Part shown: one piece after another, positions 9,404 through 18,380 of the stretch
How the letters are laid out: every line of letters starts with the position of its first letter
Position numbering within the stretch: the stretch's first letter is position 1
NCBI RefSeq assembly: GCF_001641695.1
Contig: NZ_LSEF01000078.1
Span: forward strand, 1 to 64,000
Length of the DNA stretch: 64,000 nt
Direction: 5' to 3'
Origin: Bradyrhizobium neotropicale
GTDB lineage: Bacteria > Pseudomonadota > Alphaproteobacteria > Rhizobiales > Xanthobacteraceae
The notes under the pieces: model-generated
Databases searched by the model: none
Told to the model about the DNA's origin: nothing
The model's input: the letters and a program-made list of their open reading frames with translations, nothing else
Translations under genes and position numbers: made by a program

Positions 9404-10588
9404 TCACGACCGCTGATCGACCTTCGAAGCCGCGAGCGCCTGTTCCAAGTCGCGAACCACCGAATTGACCAGCTTCAGATTCTCCTCAACGTTGGATTTG
9501 CCGGTATGCTCTGGCCCATCCGCCCCGGAAGGATCAAGAGCCGGTGACGAGCTCTCTTCAGCTTGCTTCGGAGCTGCGCCCGCCACAGATTGAGCCGAAA
9601 TGTCGAATGATGTTCCTCTCGTGCCGCCGAGCATATTCCAGCCGGTTCGAAATAGCCGACGATAGCGTTCGGTTACTGCCCGTCCCCTATCCAAAACGCC
9701 GGCTTTGCGCGCATACTGCAGTTCTTCCTCATACCCGAGATCCAGCAGGAGTTCGGGCCCAACGAGATCAGTTACCGCTTGCATCTCCTCTACGCTCAGT
9801 GCCGTTTGCCAAGCCTGGATCGAGCGAGAACCGACTGCTGTTCTCTCCAATATGTTTCGGTCTCCGAAGCTGCCGGATTGCAGGTAGTCCGTTTTCTCGG
9901 TCGCCCCCGATTCAATAGCTGCTGGATCGCAGCCAAGCGAAGCGATCAAGCGCTGGATTTCCTCGTCGGGCCCCGCCGCCAGACGTTCGTAGTGAACTAC
10001 CTGCGTCTGAGGGTGGCCGCGCTGCTCGGCAAGGGCGGGAAGGCCAAGAACGAGATCTGCGAGGGAGGATGCGATAGCCGGCGTCGGCTGGCCGCGCACA
10101 AGATCGGCGAGACAGGCTCCAATGGCGGACGGGCAGCTCGCCGAGTGGAGGGGAATTCCCCATGTCGATTTGAGCGATGCGGCAATCGCATATGGATTGC
10201 GGATCAGCAGGATCCGTGGCGCTTCTGGATAGAGGGCCTCGAGGAAGCCGAGCACCATCCAATAGCGCGGCGTCTTGTCGATGAAGATGCGTTTGCTCGC
10301 CGCCGCCAAATACTGACCGTAAGCTTCATCGGCGAAGGCGCGATGGACACTTGACTGGTCTGTTCGACCGAAAAACTCGGAAGTCGCGGCCCGAATCAGG
10401 GACGAGCCCGCCGGGTGGCGGTGGTCCACCGTACCCATCGCCTCAAGGGCTAACAGTAGCCAAGGCTCTGGCGGGGCCAATATGTCAGGATGCTGCTGCA
10501 GCAAATGCGCGAGCAGCGTCGTTCCCGAGCGGGGAAGACCGAGAAGAAAGCAAACCTCGGGGAACGCCTTGGGATTACGCATCATCAT
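9404..10588 (-). CDS. noeE: Sulfotransferase, probably NoeE-like (Nod-factor fucose sulfation)
   Basis: A 394-aa PAPS-dependent sulfotransferase. The 5'-phosphosulfate loop is LGLPRSGTTLLAHLLQ near the N terminus and the 3'-phosphate motif is LLIRNPYAIAAS. The C-terminal 60 or so residues are Ser/Glu-rich and unlike the core. NoeE of NGR234 sulfates the fucose of Nod factors; here the gene sits between nodZ and noeI. PAPS synthesis is encoded 43 kb away by nodPQ. The acceptor specificity is inferred from context only; a chitin-end NodH-type role is the alternative. Confidence 0.7.
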   Translation of the reverse strand: MMMRNPKAFPEVCFLLGLPRSGTTLLAHLLQQHPDILAPPEPWLLLALEAMGTVDHRHPAGSSLIRAATSEFFGRTDQSSVHRAFADEAYGQYLAAASKRIFIDKTPRYWMVLGFLEALYPEAPRILLIRNPYAIAASLKSTWGIPLHSASCPSAIGACLADLVRGQPTPAIASSLADLVLGLPALAEQRGHPQTQVVHYERLAAGPDEEIQRLIASLGCDPAAIESGATEKTDYLQSGSFGDRNILERTAVGSRSIQAWQTALSVEEMQAVTDLVGPELLLDLGYEEELQYARKAGVLDRGRAVTERYRRLFRTGWNMLGGTRGTSFDISAQSVAGAAPKQAEESSSPALDPSGADGPEHTGKSNVEENLKLVNSVVRDLEQALAASKVDQRS

Positions 10589-10687
10589 TCCTTACCTTGT
10601 TGTCCGGAGCCGACCGCGAGACACTCTTGGATCTGCAGCGACACTGGAATAGGCCGAATAGGCCCCCAAGCGTGAGTGACAGCTTCG

Positions 10688-11692
10688 TTAAATAGATTGT
10701 CGAACGACATGATGTTCGACGGAGGCACCAGAGCACTCGTTCAACTGTTCTTCTTTCAGGATCAAACGAGCCGGATTATTCAAATCAAACTCGATAACGC
10801 GTGGCACGAACAGGCTCGCATACCGCGTGAAGGCGCTGGTCGGCGGAAAGCGGATCAGGGTCTCGCAACGACCAAGGAGATACATCTCGACGAGAGCGGA
10901 ACAGCCGCCTTCAAAACCGAGCATGGCACTATGCAATGGTCCGGCCTGATGCGCCTGGAAGCGCTTTGGCACAGTGAAGAGATTCGGACACACATCTGAA
11001 ATCCGATCGAGGACCCACGTACTATCAGTACACAAGAACACCTTCACAGGTCTTGGATCCGGCCGTGCCTTTGCCATGTCGACGGCATCGCGTATCTGCC
11101 GCAATGCACACTCCGGATCGGCCCAATAGGGCGCATGCCCCATAATATCTTCACCGTTACCGTGCCGAACATGAACTCCGATAACGTTATAGCCTCTAAA
11201 GTGCTCCTCGTAGATTGCCTCAACCCGTTCCCGAATCTCTAGTGTCGGCCTAAGCTGCCGAAAGATCTGTCGTTCTGCATCCTGATCGCATCGCCACATC
11301 AGACAGGCATCGCACACCACGGTGCCAGCGTCGCAATCCGCTTGGGACTCGAAAAGCTTACCAAGCTCGTCTCGCTCTTTAAAAATTTGTTCATCCGGGC
11401 GGTAGGCGCAGTCGATGTGCGGCCTATTCCACCAGGACGGAAAGAAGGGACCCGGAAATGCGACCCGATTGATCCGATCATCGCAAATGACCGGTACGCC
11501 GGCGATGTCTTCAACCGGCTCAAAAAAAACCGGAAAAGCGTTCGTGAAGGGCTGATCGAGATAGCAGGAGCCGCGCCAGTCAATGACGAGCATCCTTCTG
11601 GTCCGTTGCGCGTAACTCCAGGCCGCCGCCAGCGACCACAGGCAATCACCGAAGCCGGTGCGCCGTCTCGAAATCACAAACCGATTTTGCAT
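10688..11692 (-). CDS. nodZ: Nod-factor alpha-1,6-fucosyltransferase
   Basis: Transfers fucose from GDP-fucose to C6 of the reducing-end GlcNAc of the Nod factor. It is 334 aa from the ATG at 11692. The N terminus FVISRRRTGFGDCLWSL and the GDP-fucose-binding block VIGVHVRHGNGED (with the conserved Arg) are diagnostic of NodZ. CTDSTWVLD and a PPTSAFTRYAS block near the C terminus are also typical. It begins about 50 nt after nolO and is followed by the sulfotransferase after about 100 nt. Confidence 0.96.
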   Translation of the reverse strand: MQNRFVISRRRTGFGDCLWSLAAAWSYAQRTRRMLVIDWRGSCYLDQPFTNAFPVFFEPVEDIAGVPVICDDRINRVAFPGPFFPSWWNRPHIDCAYRPDEQIFKERDELGKLFESQADCDAGTVVCDACLMWRCDQDAERQIFRQLRPTLEIRERVEAIYEEHFRGYNVIGVHVRHGNGEDIMGHAPYWADPECALRQIRDAVDMAKARPDPRPVKVFLCTDSTWVLDRISDVCPNLFTVPKRFQAHQAGPLHSAMLGFEGGCSALVEMYLLGRCETLIRFPPTSAFTRYASLFVPRVIEFDLNNPARLILKEEQLNECSGASVEHHVVRQSI

Positions 11693-11740
11693 CGGCTCAC
11701 CACCAAGCTCGCGCCGTCGATCGTTGGTTGGGGACATGAC

Positions 11741-13807
11741 TCAAGCCATATTCATTGCGTGCCGGTCATCCCGAGATCGCTGCTTGGTCGCGGCCGTGGA
11801 TGCGAGCCGCGTTGAGGGACGCAACTGAATGCGTCGCTGCTCCCAAAGTCCGCGCAGCTCCGTAACCAGAGCTTCACGCCTGGCCATATCCGACGTCACT
11901 ACATCCAGGAGATGTCCGAGCACACCCTCCCCTTCAACGCGCATCAGGAGATCGAACAAGTCATCCGAAATCCGCAACCCATCTCCGGCGGAAGCGTTCG
12001 TACGTATCTGAGAGACCGTCTCCTGACGATCGGGCGCTGTAAAGGAGCGGACACGATGGAGTGATGCGTAAGGCGGCAGCGAAACCGCCAGCGCTGACCA
12101 ATCTTCAAGCGTTGCGGTCCGCTTCTTTATGAGAAATGGACCTACCACTAGACCGTCCAGCTCAGTTGTCAGGAACGTGGCGACTGCATCTGCAATCGTA
12201 TCCACGATAGGCTCGGCATTGTTGTTGAAGGAGGTATTGAGCAGAACGGGAATTCCAGTTCGCTTCTTGAACTCATTGATGAGCGCCCAATAAGTTGGAT
12301 TCGAGTTGCACGATACCGTTTGTAACCGCGCCGTTCCATCGACATGGGTAATGGCGCCCAGCAGGTCCCGCTTGGACTGACGCACGCGAACGACAAAATT
12401 CATGAACGGGAATTCACGCGCGCCATTTGGCAGCTCGAAATAGTCTGGCGCATCCTCCTCCAGCACCGATGGCGCGAACGGTCGATAGCCCTCGCGCTTC
12501 TTGACCATCGCATTGATGCGGTCCTTGTTCGCTGCAGGCCGGGGGTCGGCAAGAATGCTCCGATTGCCAAGTGCACGTGGCCCGAACTCCGATCGGCCCT
12601 GCACCCACCCGATCACGGCGCCGCTCGCCATCCAGTCCGCCGCCCGGCCCGCCACGTCGTCGCAGCGCTCGACTTCGAGATGCCCGGCCCATGCTTTTAG
12701 TTCCTGCTCCAACTCGTGCTCAGACGCGAGATCGGGTCCCCAGTACACCTCTTTCAGCCGTTCACGCGGCGCGGGGCGACCCACTTCGTCAGACATCATC
12801 AGCGCCGCGCCCAATGCGCACCCCGCATCGTGCGCCGCCGGCTGCACGAAGATATCCTCGAACAGCCCGGAGTACAGAAGCTTACCATTCATCGTGCAGT
12901 TGTGAGCGACCCCTCCAGCCAGACAAAGCCGCTTCAGGCCCGTCGCTTCCCGATGATGCCGGAGTAGGTGGAACACAATCCGCTCCAGCGCCTCTTGCAG
13001 TGAAGCGCTCACATCTCGATGCTGCTGGGTGAACGGCATTCCCTTTTTGCGGGGCTGGATATTGCGGAGCAAGGTGGGACCGATGCCTTCCAGGCAAACC
13101 CGGTAGCCCCCGTTCGGGTGCAATTCATAGAACTGCTCAAAGAGCTTGCGATAGACAGCAGGATCCCCGTAGGGCGCAAGGCCCATGACCTTGTACTCAT
13201 CGAACAAGCCATAACCGAGATACCGGATCGTCTCGAGATAGAAGAGTCCCAAGGAATTCTGCTCGGGGAAGGCCTCGAGTTGCCTCACTTCTGTTCCAGA
13301 CCCGACCGCCAAGATGCCGGACAGGAAATCCCCTCCGCCGTCGATCGAGAGAACGAGACTCTCCTCGAAGCCTGACATCGCAAATGCGCTTACGGCGTGG
13401 GCCTGATGATGACCAACGAACGAGAGCCGCGAGGCATCAACTTCGGTGCCGAATTCCTGCGCCAACAACGTCCTTAGCAATAGTTTGGCATCAAGCGGAA
13501 TATTGGCCTTCGGTTGCGAGGCAAACATGCTTTCGAGCATGGCGTTGCAGTAGGTCTCTGTCGCATAGAACGCGATACGATCGAGATCGCCAAGCTGCAC
13601 GCCCGCGGTCGCAAGGCAGTATCGAATCGCGCGTCCTGGGAATTTGTTGGAGTGCTTAATTCGATTAAGCCGCTCTTCTTCGACGGCCGCCAGCACACGG
13701 CCGTCCTGGACCAGAACGGCAGCGCCGTCATGCATGAACGTATTTTGCGGTCCGACCGTGTTTTCGTATACTTTGTCCAGTCCACCACTCAATCCGAGAC
13801 ACAGCAT
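11741..13807 (-). CDS. nolO: NolO carbamoyltransferase (Nod-factor non-reducing end)
   Basis: Carbamoyltransferase of the NodU/HypF-related family, 688 aa from the ATG at 13807, which is preceded by GGAGAG. N-terminal ASKHA-like fold blocks include SIDGGGDF and GHHQAHA; the C-terminal YrdC-like carbamoyl domain contains GRSEFGPRALGNRS and LNTSFNNN. In NGR234 NolO carbamoylates a different hydroxyl (O3/O4) of the terminal GlcNAc than NodU (O6). It has the length of Bradyrhizobium NolO; the tail beyond about residue 620 is less conserved-looking. Confidence 0.93.
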   Translation of the reverse strand: MLCLGLSGGLDKVYENTVGPQNTFMHDGAAVLVQDGRVLAAVEEERLNRIKHSNKFPGRAIRYCLATAGVQLGDLDRIAFYATETYCNAMLESMFASQPKANIPLDAKLLLRTLLAQEFGTEVDASRLSFVGHHQAHAVSAFAMSGFEESLVLSIDGGGDFLSGILAVGSGTEVRQLEAFPEQNSLGLFYLETIRYLGYGLFDEYKVMGLAPYGDPAVYRKLFEQFYELHPNGGYRVCLEGIGPTLLRNIQPRKKGMPFTQQHRDVSASLQEALERIVFHLLRHHREATGLKRLCLAGGVAHNCTMNGKLLYSGLFEDIFVQPAAHDAGCALGAALMMSDEVGRPAPRERLKEVYWGPDLASEHELEQELKAWAGHLEVERCDDVAGRAADWMASGAVIGWVQGRSEFGPRALGNRSILADPRPAANKDRINAMVKKREGYRPFAPSVLEEDAPDYFELPNGAREFPFMNFVVRVRQSKRDLLGAITHVDGTARLQTVSCNSNPTYWALINEFKKRTGIPVLLNTSFNNNAEPIVDTIADAVATFLTTELDGLVVGPFLIKKRTATLEDWSALAVSLPPYASLHRVRSFTAPDRQETVSQIRTNASAGDGLRISDDLFDLLMRVEGEGVLGHLLDVVTSDMARREALVTELRGLWEQRRIQLRPSTRLASTAATKQRSRDDRHAMNMA

Positions 13808-14318
13808 GTCACTCTCCAAAATAACTGGGACGCCTACCGGCCGTAGACCGTCCTATTTCACCACCGCCTACCGTCGTTTGCCGCTACGAACCTCAACCAG
13901 GCGTTACGGCCCCTGAAAGAATTCTCCATAACGCCCGCCAGCGACGTACCCGCTCTGCCGAAAGTTCTGGCTCGCTTGGTTCAGGGGCTCCGGGCAACTT
14001 CGCTCTGCTTGGTCGAGCAGCAGCCGAAGCTTTGGTCGTAAGCACCATGTCTTGGTCTTGGTTGCGGCGGGGCTTGCGAAGACAGCTACCGTCAGATCGC
14101 TCTGAAATTCCATGCTTGGTCTTGCGAGACGAAACGAGATCCTTCTCGGGGGTGTCGATCACACTCATACCGGTGCTCAGCGCTGCTCCCAGCTGCTCAT
14201 TCGCCAGGACTTTGGTCGTCTGCTCTGCCCTGCTCACGGCAAGCGTACTCGCCTTCATCCCGTTGCTACCCGATTCACGACGCTGCATCTTCGGTCTCCT
14301 ATTTCGGCGCAACTGGCG
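13808..14318. other. Gap between nodJ and nolO; possible nolMN remnant
   Basis: About 510 bp in the position occupied by nolM and nolN in B. diazoefficiens. A minus-strand frame at 13893-14312 (139 codons) is open, but its product is low-complexity and basic with no recognisable family. I read the region as decayed or replaced. No nod box is visible, so nolO is probably read through from nodABC. Confidence 0.45.
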
Positions 14319-15107
14319 TCAGCTCATCAGGCGTCGACGGAGAAGTACCGCCGACAACAAGAACGGCAACACTGCATAGAGACACAGCGCCCCGATATGG
14401 AAAGCTGCGCTGCCCCCTTCGTGACCGAGCATCATTGGCCGGATGAGATCGACCGACTGGGTCAGAGGCAGCAAACCAGCCACGTCCTGCAAGGCGGCAG
14501 GCAGCTGCGTCACCGGAAAGACCGCACCGCAAAGGAACACCATCGGGGTGACGATAAGCGTCTGATAGAATACGAAATAGTCGTGACTTGGCGCGAGCGA
14601 CACGGCCACCATCGCCAGGCTAGCGAAGACAAATCCGCTAAGAGCAATCGCTGGCAGCCCGTAGAGAAGAAACGACCACGCTGCATAGCCCAACGTTGCG
14701 GCTACAATCGCAATGGCTGTTCCGGCCAGGACCGCCTTGCTGGCCGCCCACGCCAATTCGCCGAGCAGGATGTCGCCGAGCGTGAGCTGCGTACACAGCA
14801 TCCCCTGCCAGGTCCGTTGAACGTTCATGCGCCCGGAAGCAGCGTAAATCGTCTCGAAGGTCGCCGACGTCATCGCGCTCGTCGCGACCATGCCAGCGGC
14901 CAGGAAGGCGATGTATGACGTGCCCTCAACACGCCCTACGATGGCTCCGAGGCCAAAGCCGAGACCAAACAAATTGGTCATGGGATCTGCGAGATTTCCG
15001 AGAAGCGAGGCGACCGCGACTTTCCTCCACGCAAGGTAGTTGCGTCGCCATACCGCGATCCAGTTGTAGGCGTTGGCAGGCATGGCCGTCGCATAACCCT
15101 CAAGCAT
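14319..15107 (-). CDS. nodJ: NodJ, ABC transporter permease for Nod-factor export
   Basis: A 262-aa integral membrane protein of the ABC-2 permease family with about six hydrophobic helices, for example AFLAAGMVATSAM and TLIVTPMVFLCGAVFP. The N-terminal block PANAYNWIAVWRRNYLAW is characteristic of NodJ. It overlaps the end of nodI by 8 nt. Together NodI and NodJ export lipochitooligosaccharides across the inner membrane. Confidence 0.95.
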   Translation of the reverse strand: MLEGYATAMPANAYNWIAVWRRNYLAWRKVAVASLLGNLADPMTNLFGLGFGLGAIVGRVEGTSYIAFLAAGMVATSAMTSATFETIYAASGRMNVQRTWQGMLCTQLTLGDILLGELAWAASKAVLAGTAIAIVAATLGYAAWSFLLYGLPAIALSGFVFASLAMVAVSLAPSHDYFVFYQTLIVTPMVFLCGAVFPVTQLPAALQDVAGLLPLTQSVDLIRPMMLGHEGGSAAFHIGALCLYAVLPFLLSAVLLRRRLMS

Positions 15108-16017
15108 CCTCCATCTCCCGCCCAGTCAGCCGCAGAAAGACATCCTCGAGATTCGGCGGGCGCTGCAGCAGTCGAAGACCCGGCCGCCCGTGGAGCTTCG
15201 CACTCACCTGGTCTGGATGCGGCGCATAACAAAATAGCGTCTCACCGCTTATTTCGACGCGCCGCGCATGCGGCCTGATCAGCGCACATAGCTCCTGCGG
15301 ATCGCCGCCATAGATTTCGACGACATCGCAGCCGATTTCTCGCTCGATCAATATGTGGGGCTCGCCTTCGGCGATCTTTCGTCCGTACTCAAGCACGCAC
15401 AAGCGATCGCACAGCCGCTCCGCCTCTTCCATGAAGTGCGTCGCCAAGAGGATCGTCTTGCCACGCGCCAGGAGAACTCGAAGACGCTCCCAAATCAAAT
15501 GGCGCGCGTGCGGATCAAGACCCGTGGTCGGCTCGTCCATGACCAGCAAGTCGGGGTCGTTGATCAGAGCCCGCGCCAAGGTCAAGCGACGCTTCATGCC
15601 TCCGGATAGCTCACGGACGCGCGCATCTGCCTTGCCTTCGAGGCGCGCGAAGTCGAGCAGTTCTGGCGCGACCGCTTTGATCTTGCGTTCACTCATTCCG
15701 AAATAGCGCCCGAATACCAGCAGGTTTTCGCGAACGGTGAACTCCGGCTCGAGATTGTCGAATTGCGGGACGACGCCTATTCGCATCCGCGCCAGGCGAG
15801 CGCGAGCCGGCACGGGCTCGCCGAGCACGGTGATCTTGCCCGCGTCAGGCCGCACCATGCCGAGAATCATACGCGCAATGGTGCTTTTTCCTGCGCCGTT
15901 CGGTCCCAGCAGCCCGAAGCACTCCCCCGGCCTCACCGCGAACGACAGGCGATTGATGGCCGCCTTCTGGCCATACGACTTCTTTACGTCGGAAAGTTCG
16001 AGCGCTACGCTGGACAT
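15100..16017 (-). CDS. nodI: NodI, ABC transporter ATPase for Nod-factor export
   Basis: A 305-aa ATP-binding subunit. Walker A is GPNGAGKST, the Q-loop region is VPQFDNL, the ABC signature is LSGGMKRR, Walker B is LLVMDEPTTGLD and the switch His is LATHF. The chosen start is MSSVALELS (16017). It overlaps nodU by 13 nt and nodJ by 8 nt, indicating a tightly coupled transcript. Confidence 0.96.
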   Translation of the reverse strand: MSSVALELSDVKKSYGQKAAINRLSFAVRPGECFGLLGPNGAGKSTIARMILGMVRPDAGKITVLGEPVPARARLARMRIGVVPQFDNLEPEFTVRENLLVFGRYFGMSERKIKAVAPELLDFARLEGKADARVRELSGGMKRRLTLARALINDPDLLVMDEPTTGLDPHARHLIWERLRVLLARGKTILLATHFMEEAERLCDRLCVLEYGRKIAEGEPHILIEREIGCDVVEIYGGDPQELCALIRPHARRVEISGETLFCYAPHPDQVSAKLHGRPGLRLLQRPPNLEDVFLRLTGREMEDA

Positions 16018-17720
16018 GGAGTCAGCTCGCCTGCTATTGCCCCTTCGACGGAGGCCAGCTTTTTCGTCCACAATAGCCCGTCGCACCATACGTGCTCAAC
16101 GCGCCCCCATCGGCAGGCCGCTTCGGCGTCCGGGAAGAACCCACGTCCATGCTCGTTGGCGCTGGTATTGCAGAGGAGCGGAACGCCAGTGATCTTTTCA
16201 TATTCAACGAGCAACTCTGCGACCTTATGCGAAGAGGTTCGAGGAATCGTTTGCAACCGGGCGGACCCATCGAGATGTACAACGGCGGGAATCTTGTCGC
16301 GCCAGCCCTCTCGCGTCTGATGATCGAACAGCATGTAAGGATCTGGCGTCCCTGGATCGAACATTTTCGGCGCGCAATCCTCAAGACATATCGGCGCCAC
16401 TGGCCGGAAATGTTCGCGAAATTTGATATCGTTGAGATAGTCTTTCATTTCCGCCGATGTCGGCGCTGCTAGGATGCTTCTGCCACCCAACGCGCGTGGC
16501 CCCAGCTCGGCTCGTCCAGCGAGGAACACGACGGGCTTGTTGCTCGCGAGGATCGCGGCAAGTTCGTGCATGCTGCACGGCGCCGCCTCCCATTCGGACG
16601 ATACGGCGCCATCACGCAGGGCTGGACCGCTATAGACCGACCATTCCAGAGGCATGAAGCCTTTGTCCGACACCATGGCGGCGCACGCTGCACCAATTGC
16701 CGAGCCGCTGTCATTCGGAAACGGAGGCACCCAGACGGCATCGAATAAGCCCGTTGCACGCAGGGCGCTGTTCCACTTGATATTGAGACCGCAGCCACCG
16801 GCTATACACAAATTGCGCGATCCCGGGCCCGAGTGCCGCAGCAAGGCAATCGCTATTTGTTCGACAAGGAGACGCTCGAGAAAGCAATGAAATGATGCGA
16901 GTACATCTTCGGCTCGCTTGTCTACAAGCCTGAGCGCGCTGGCCTCGAAGAACTCATGCATGGCGGCCAACGCGGACTCCGCGTTATGGATGTCCGCACG
17001 ATAACGGCGAGCACGCTCCGTCTCGGCGGCAAAGTGTTCCTCGTAGAGTTGCCGAAATACCTCCACAATGTCTTCATCAGCAGAGCCGAGCGCGATGAAG
17101 GCCATTATCTTGCCCGCTGTGCCCAGATCCCAATTGGTCCGGCTGGTCTGCTTATACGGACCGAAGTGATGGCCTGCAGCGGCATAGGCATGGCCTATCA
17201 TCGGAAACAGCGTCTCGACGAACCGAGCCCTGTGCGGCTCTACATAATACAGACGTGGAAAGATGCAGCCGTCCCATACAAGGCAAAATGAGGGTTCTCC
17301 GGCTTTGGCGAAAGGGCTGGTGCAATACGCGGATGCCACATGGCCTGTGACATGCGGATAGCTTGTGTACGGGAAGTTTCTGCCGTCAAGCATGAGCTTG
17401 AGGCCCTTATGCGCCGTGAGGAGGCCTTCGGGATCCCGCTCCACATACGGCGCCCCTCGAAGCGTGATAGGTGTCGTCCCGCTGAGTAGCTGGAACTGTG
17501 ATTCGAACTCTCCGTCCCAGCCGTCGATGACGAAATGATCAACGTCTTGTGGATCGAGACCGTGCTCTGCCAAGACAGCGACGACTGTGTCGAGATTGTC
17601 GATCGCTTGATAACGCGGATTGTTGCTTCGCTTCTCCTGCTCGACGCAAAAGACCAAGCGTCCATCTTCGATCAGGGCAATCGCCCCGTCATGCGTCAAC
17701 TTGATACCGCAGATGCGCAT
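16005..17720 (-). CDS. nodU: NodU, Nod-factor 6-O-carbamoyltransferase
   Basis: A 571-aa carbamoyltransferase that uses carbamoyl phosphate to modify O6 of the non-reducing GlcNAc. Family blocks are LTHDGAIALIEDG at the N terminus, CIAGGCGLNIKWN in the middle and GRAELGPRALGGRSILA towards the C terminus. It starts 21 nt after nodS. It is a paralogue of nolO in the same operon, so both carbamoylation positions can be served. Confidence 0.95.
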   Translation of the reverse strand: MRICGIKLTHDGAIALIEDGRLVFCVEQEKRSNNPRYQAIDNLDTVVAVLAEHGLDPQDVDHFVIDGWDGEFESQFQLLSGTTPITLRGAPYVERDPEGLLTAHKGLKLMLDGRNFPYTSYPHVTGHVASAYCTSPFAKAGEPSFCLVWDGCIFPRLYYVEPHRARFVETLFPMIGHAYAAAGHHFGPYKQTSRTNWDLGTAGKIMAFIALGSADEDIVEVFRQLYEEHFAAETERARRYRADIHNAESALAAMHEFFEASALRLVDKRAEDVLASFHCFLERLLVEQIAIALLRHSGPGSRNLCIAGGCGLNIKWNSALRATGLFDAVWVPPFPNDSGSAIGAACAAMVSDKGFMPLEWSVYSGPALRDGAVSSEWEAAPCSMHELAAILASNKPVVFLAGRAELGPRALGGRSILAAPTSAEMKDYLNDIKFREHFRPVAPICLEDCAPKMFDPGTPDPYMLFDHQTREGWRDKIPAVVHLDGSARLQTIPRTSSHKVAELLVEYEKITGVPLLCNTSANEHGRGFFPDAEAACRWGRVEHVWCDGLLWTKKLASVEGAIAGELTPCPA

Positions 17721-17741
17721 AGTTCCCCCGTTCCAAGGTCG

Positions 17742-18350
17742 TCAGTTGGGTTGAATTGAATTGCGAAAGCAGGCGAGCAAGCAATCCTCGTTGACCGACT
17801 CACCCTGGCAGTGCACCCTGCCGACTTCGATCAGAGTTTCCTTCAAGATCGCGATAACGGTCTCCGCACCAGCAGCGTGACCCCAGCGCCGGCAGTTGGC
17901 ATCGCGCGCCGATCCGAAAACCAGAAGTCCTTCCGGCGCGAGCATTCCCACCAGGTTGCGTATTGCCGTGCGCATCTCCACTGTGTCAGCCAGATAGTAG
18001 AGAACTTCCGCCACGACGATCAGATCGAACGATTCTGCCGCCGAGAAACGTTGGATATCCGAGACGACCCATACCATATGAGACCATTGCCTCGTCCGCT
18101 CCTTCGCCCGACTAATTGCTCGCGGCACAACATCGACGACGGTGAGTCGCTGGCAGTGGGGAGCGAGCATTTCGGTAAACGCACCGGCCGCACATCCGAC
18201 TTCGAGGGCGTTCTTGATCGCACCTCGGGTCAGCGACAGCCGAAGCATTTCGGCGTGACGCTTCCGCTCGAACGGATTGCCATCGAGACGCCACGGATCC
18301 TCGGCAGTCAGTTCCCGGTCTAACGATCGATAGGTCATGTCCATGCTCAC
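17742..18350 (-). CDS. nodS: NodS, SAM-dependent N-methyltransferase
   Basis: Methylates the free amino group of the terminal glucosamine after NodB deacetylation and before NodA acylation. It is a 202-aa class I methyltransferase with motif I ALEVGCAAGAFTEML, motif II VVDVVPRAI and FDLIVVAEVLYYL. The N-terminal LTAEDPWRLDGNPFERKRH block is typical of NodS. Gene order nodC-nodS-nodU is the Bradyrhizobium/NGR234/Azorhizobium arrangement. Confidence 0.95.
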   Translation of the reverse strand: MSMDMTYRSLDRELTAEDPWRLDGNPFERKRHAEMLRLSLTRGAIKNALEVGCAAGAFTEMLAPHCQRLTVVDVVPRAISRAKERTRQWSHMVWVVSDIQRFSAAESFDLIVVAEVLYYLADTVEMRTAIRNLVGMLAPEGLLVFGSARDANCRRWGHAAGAETVIAILKETLIEVGRVHCQGESVNEDCLLACFRNSIQPN

Positions 18351-18380
18351 GAGCCGTTCTCCTCGGGTCGCTTGAAATGA

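Noticed and set aside
11342..14918. Plus-strand frames opposite nodZ, nolO and nodJ
   Set aside because: Same reason: fully covered by well-supported minus-strand nod genes.
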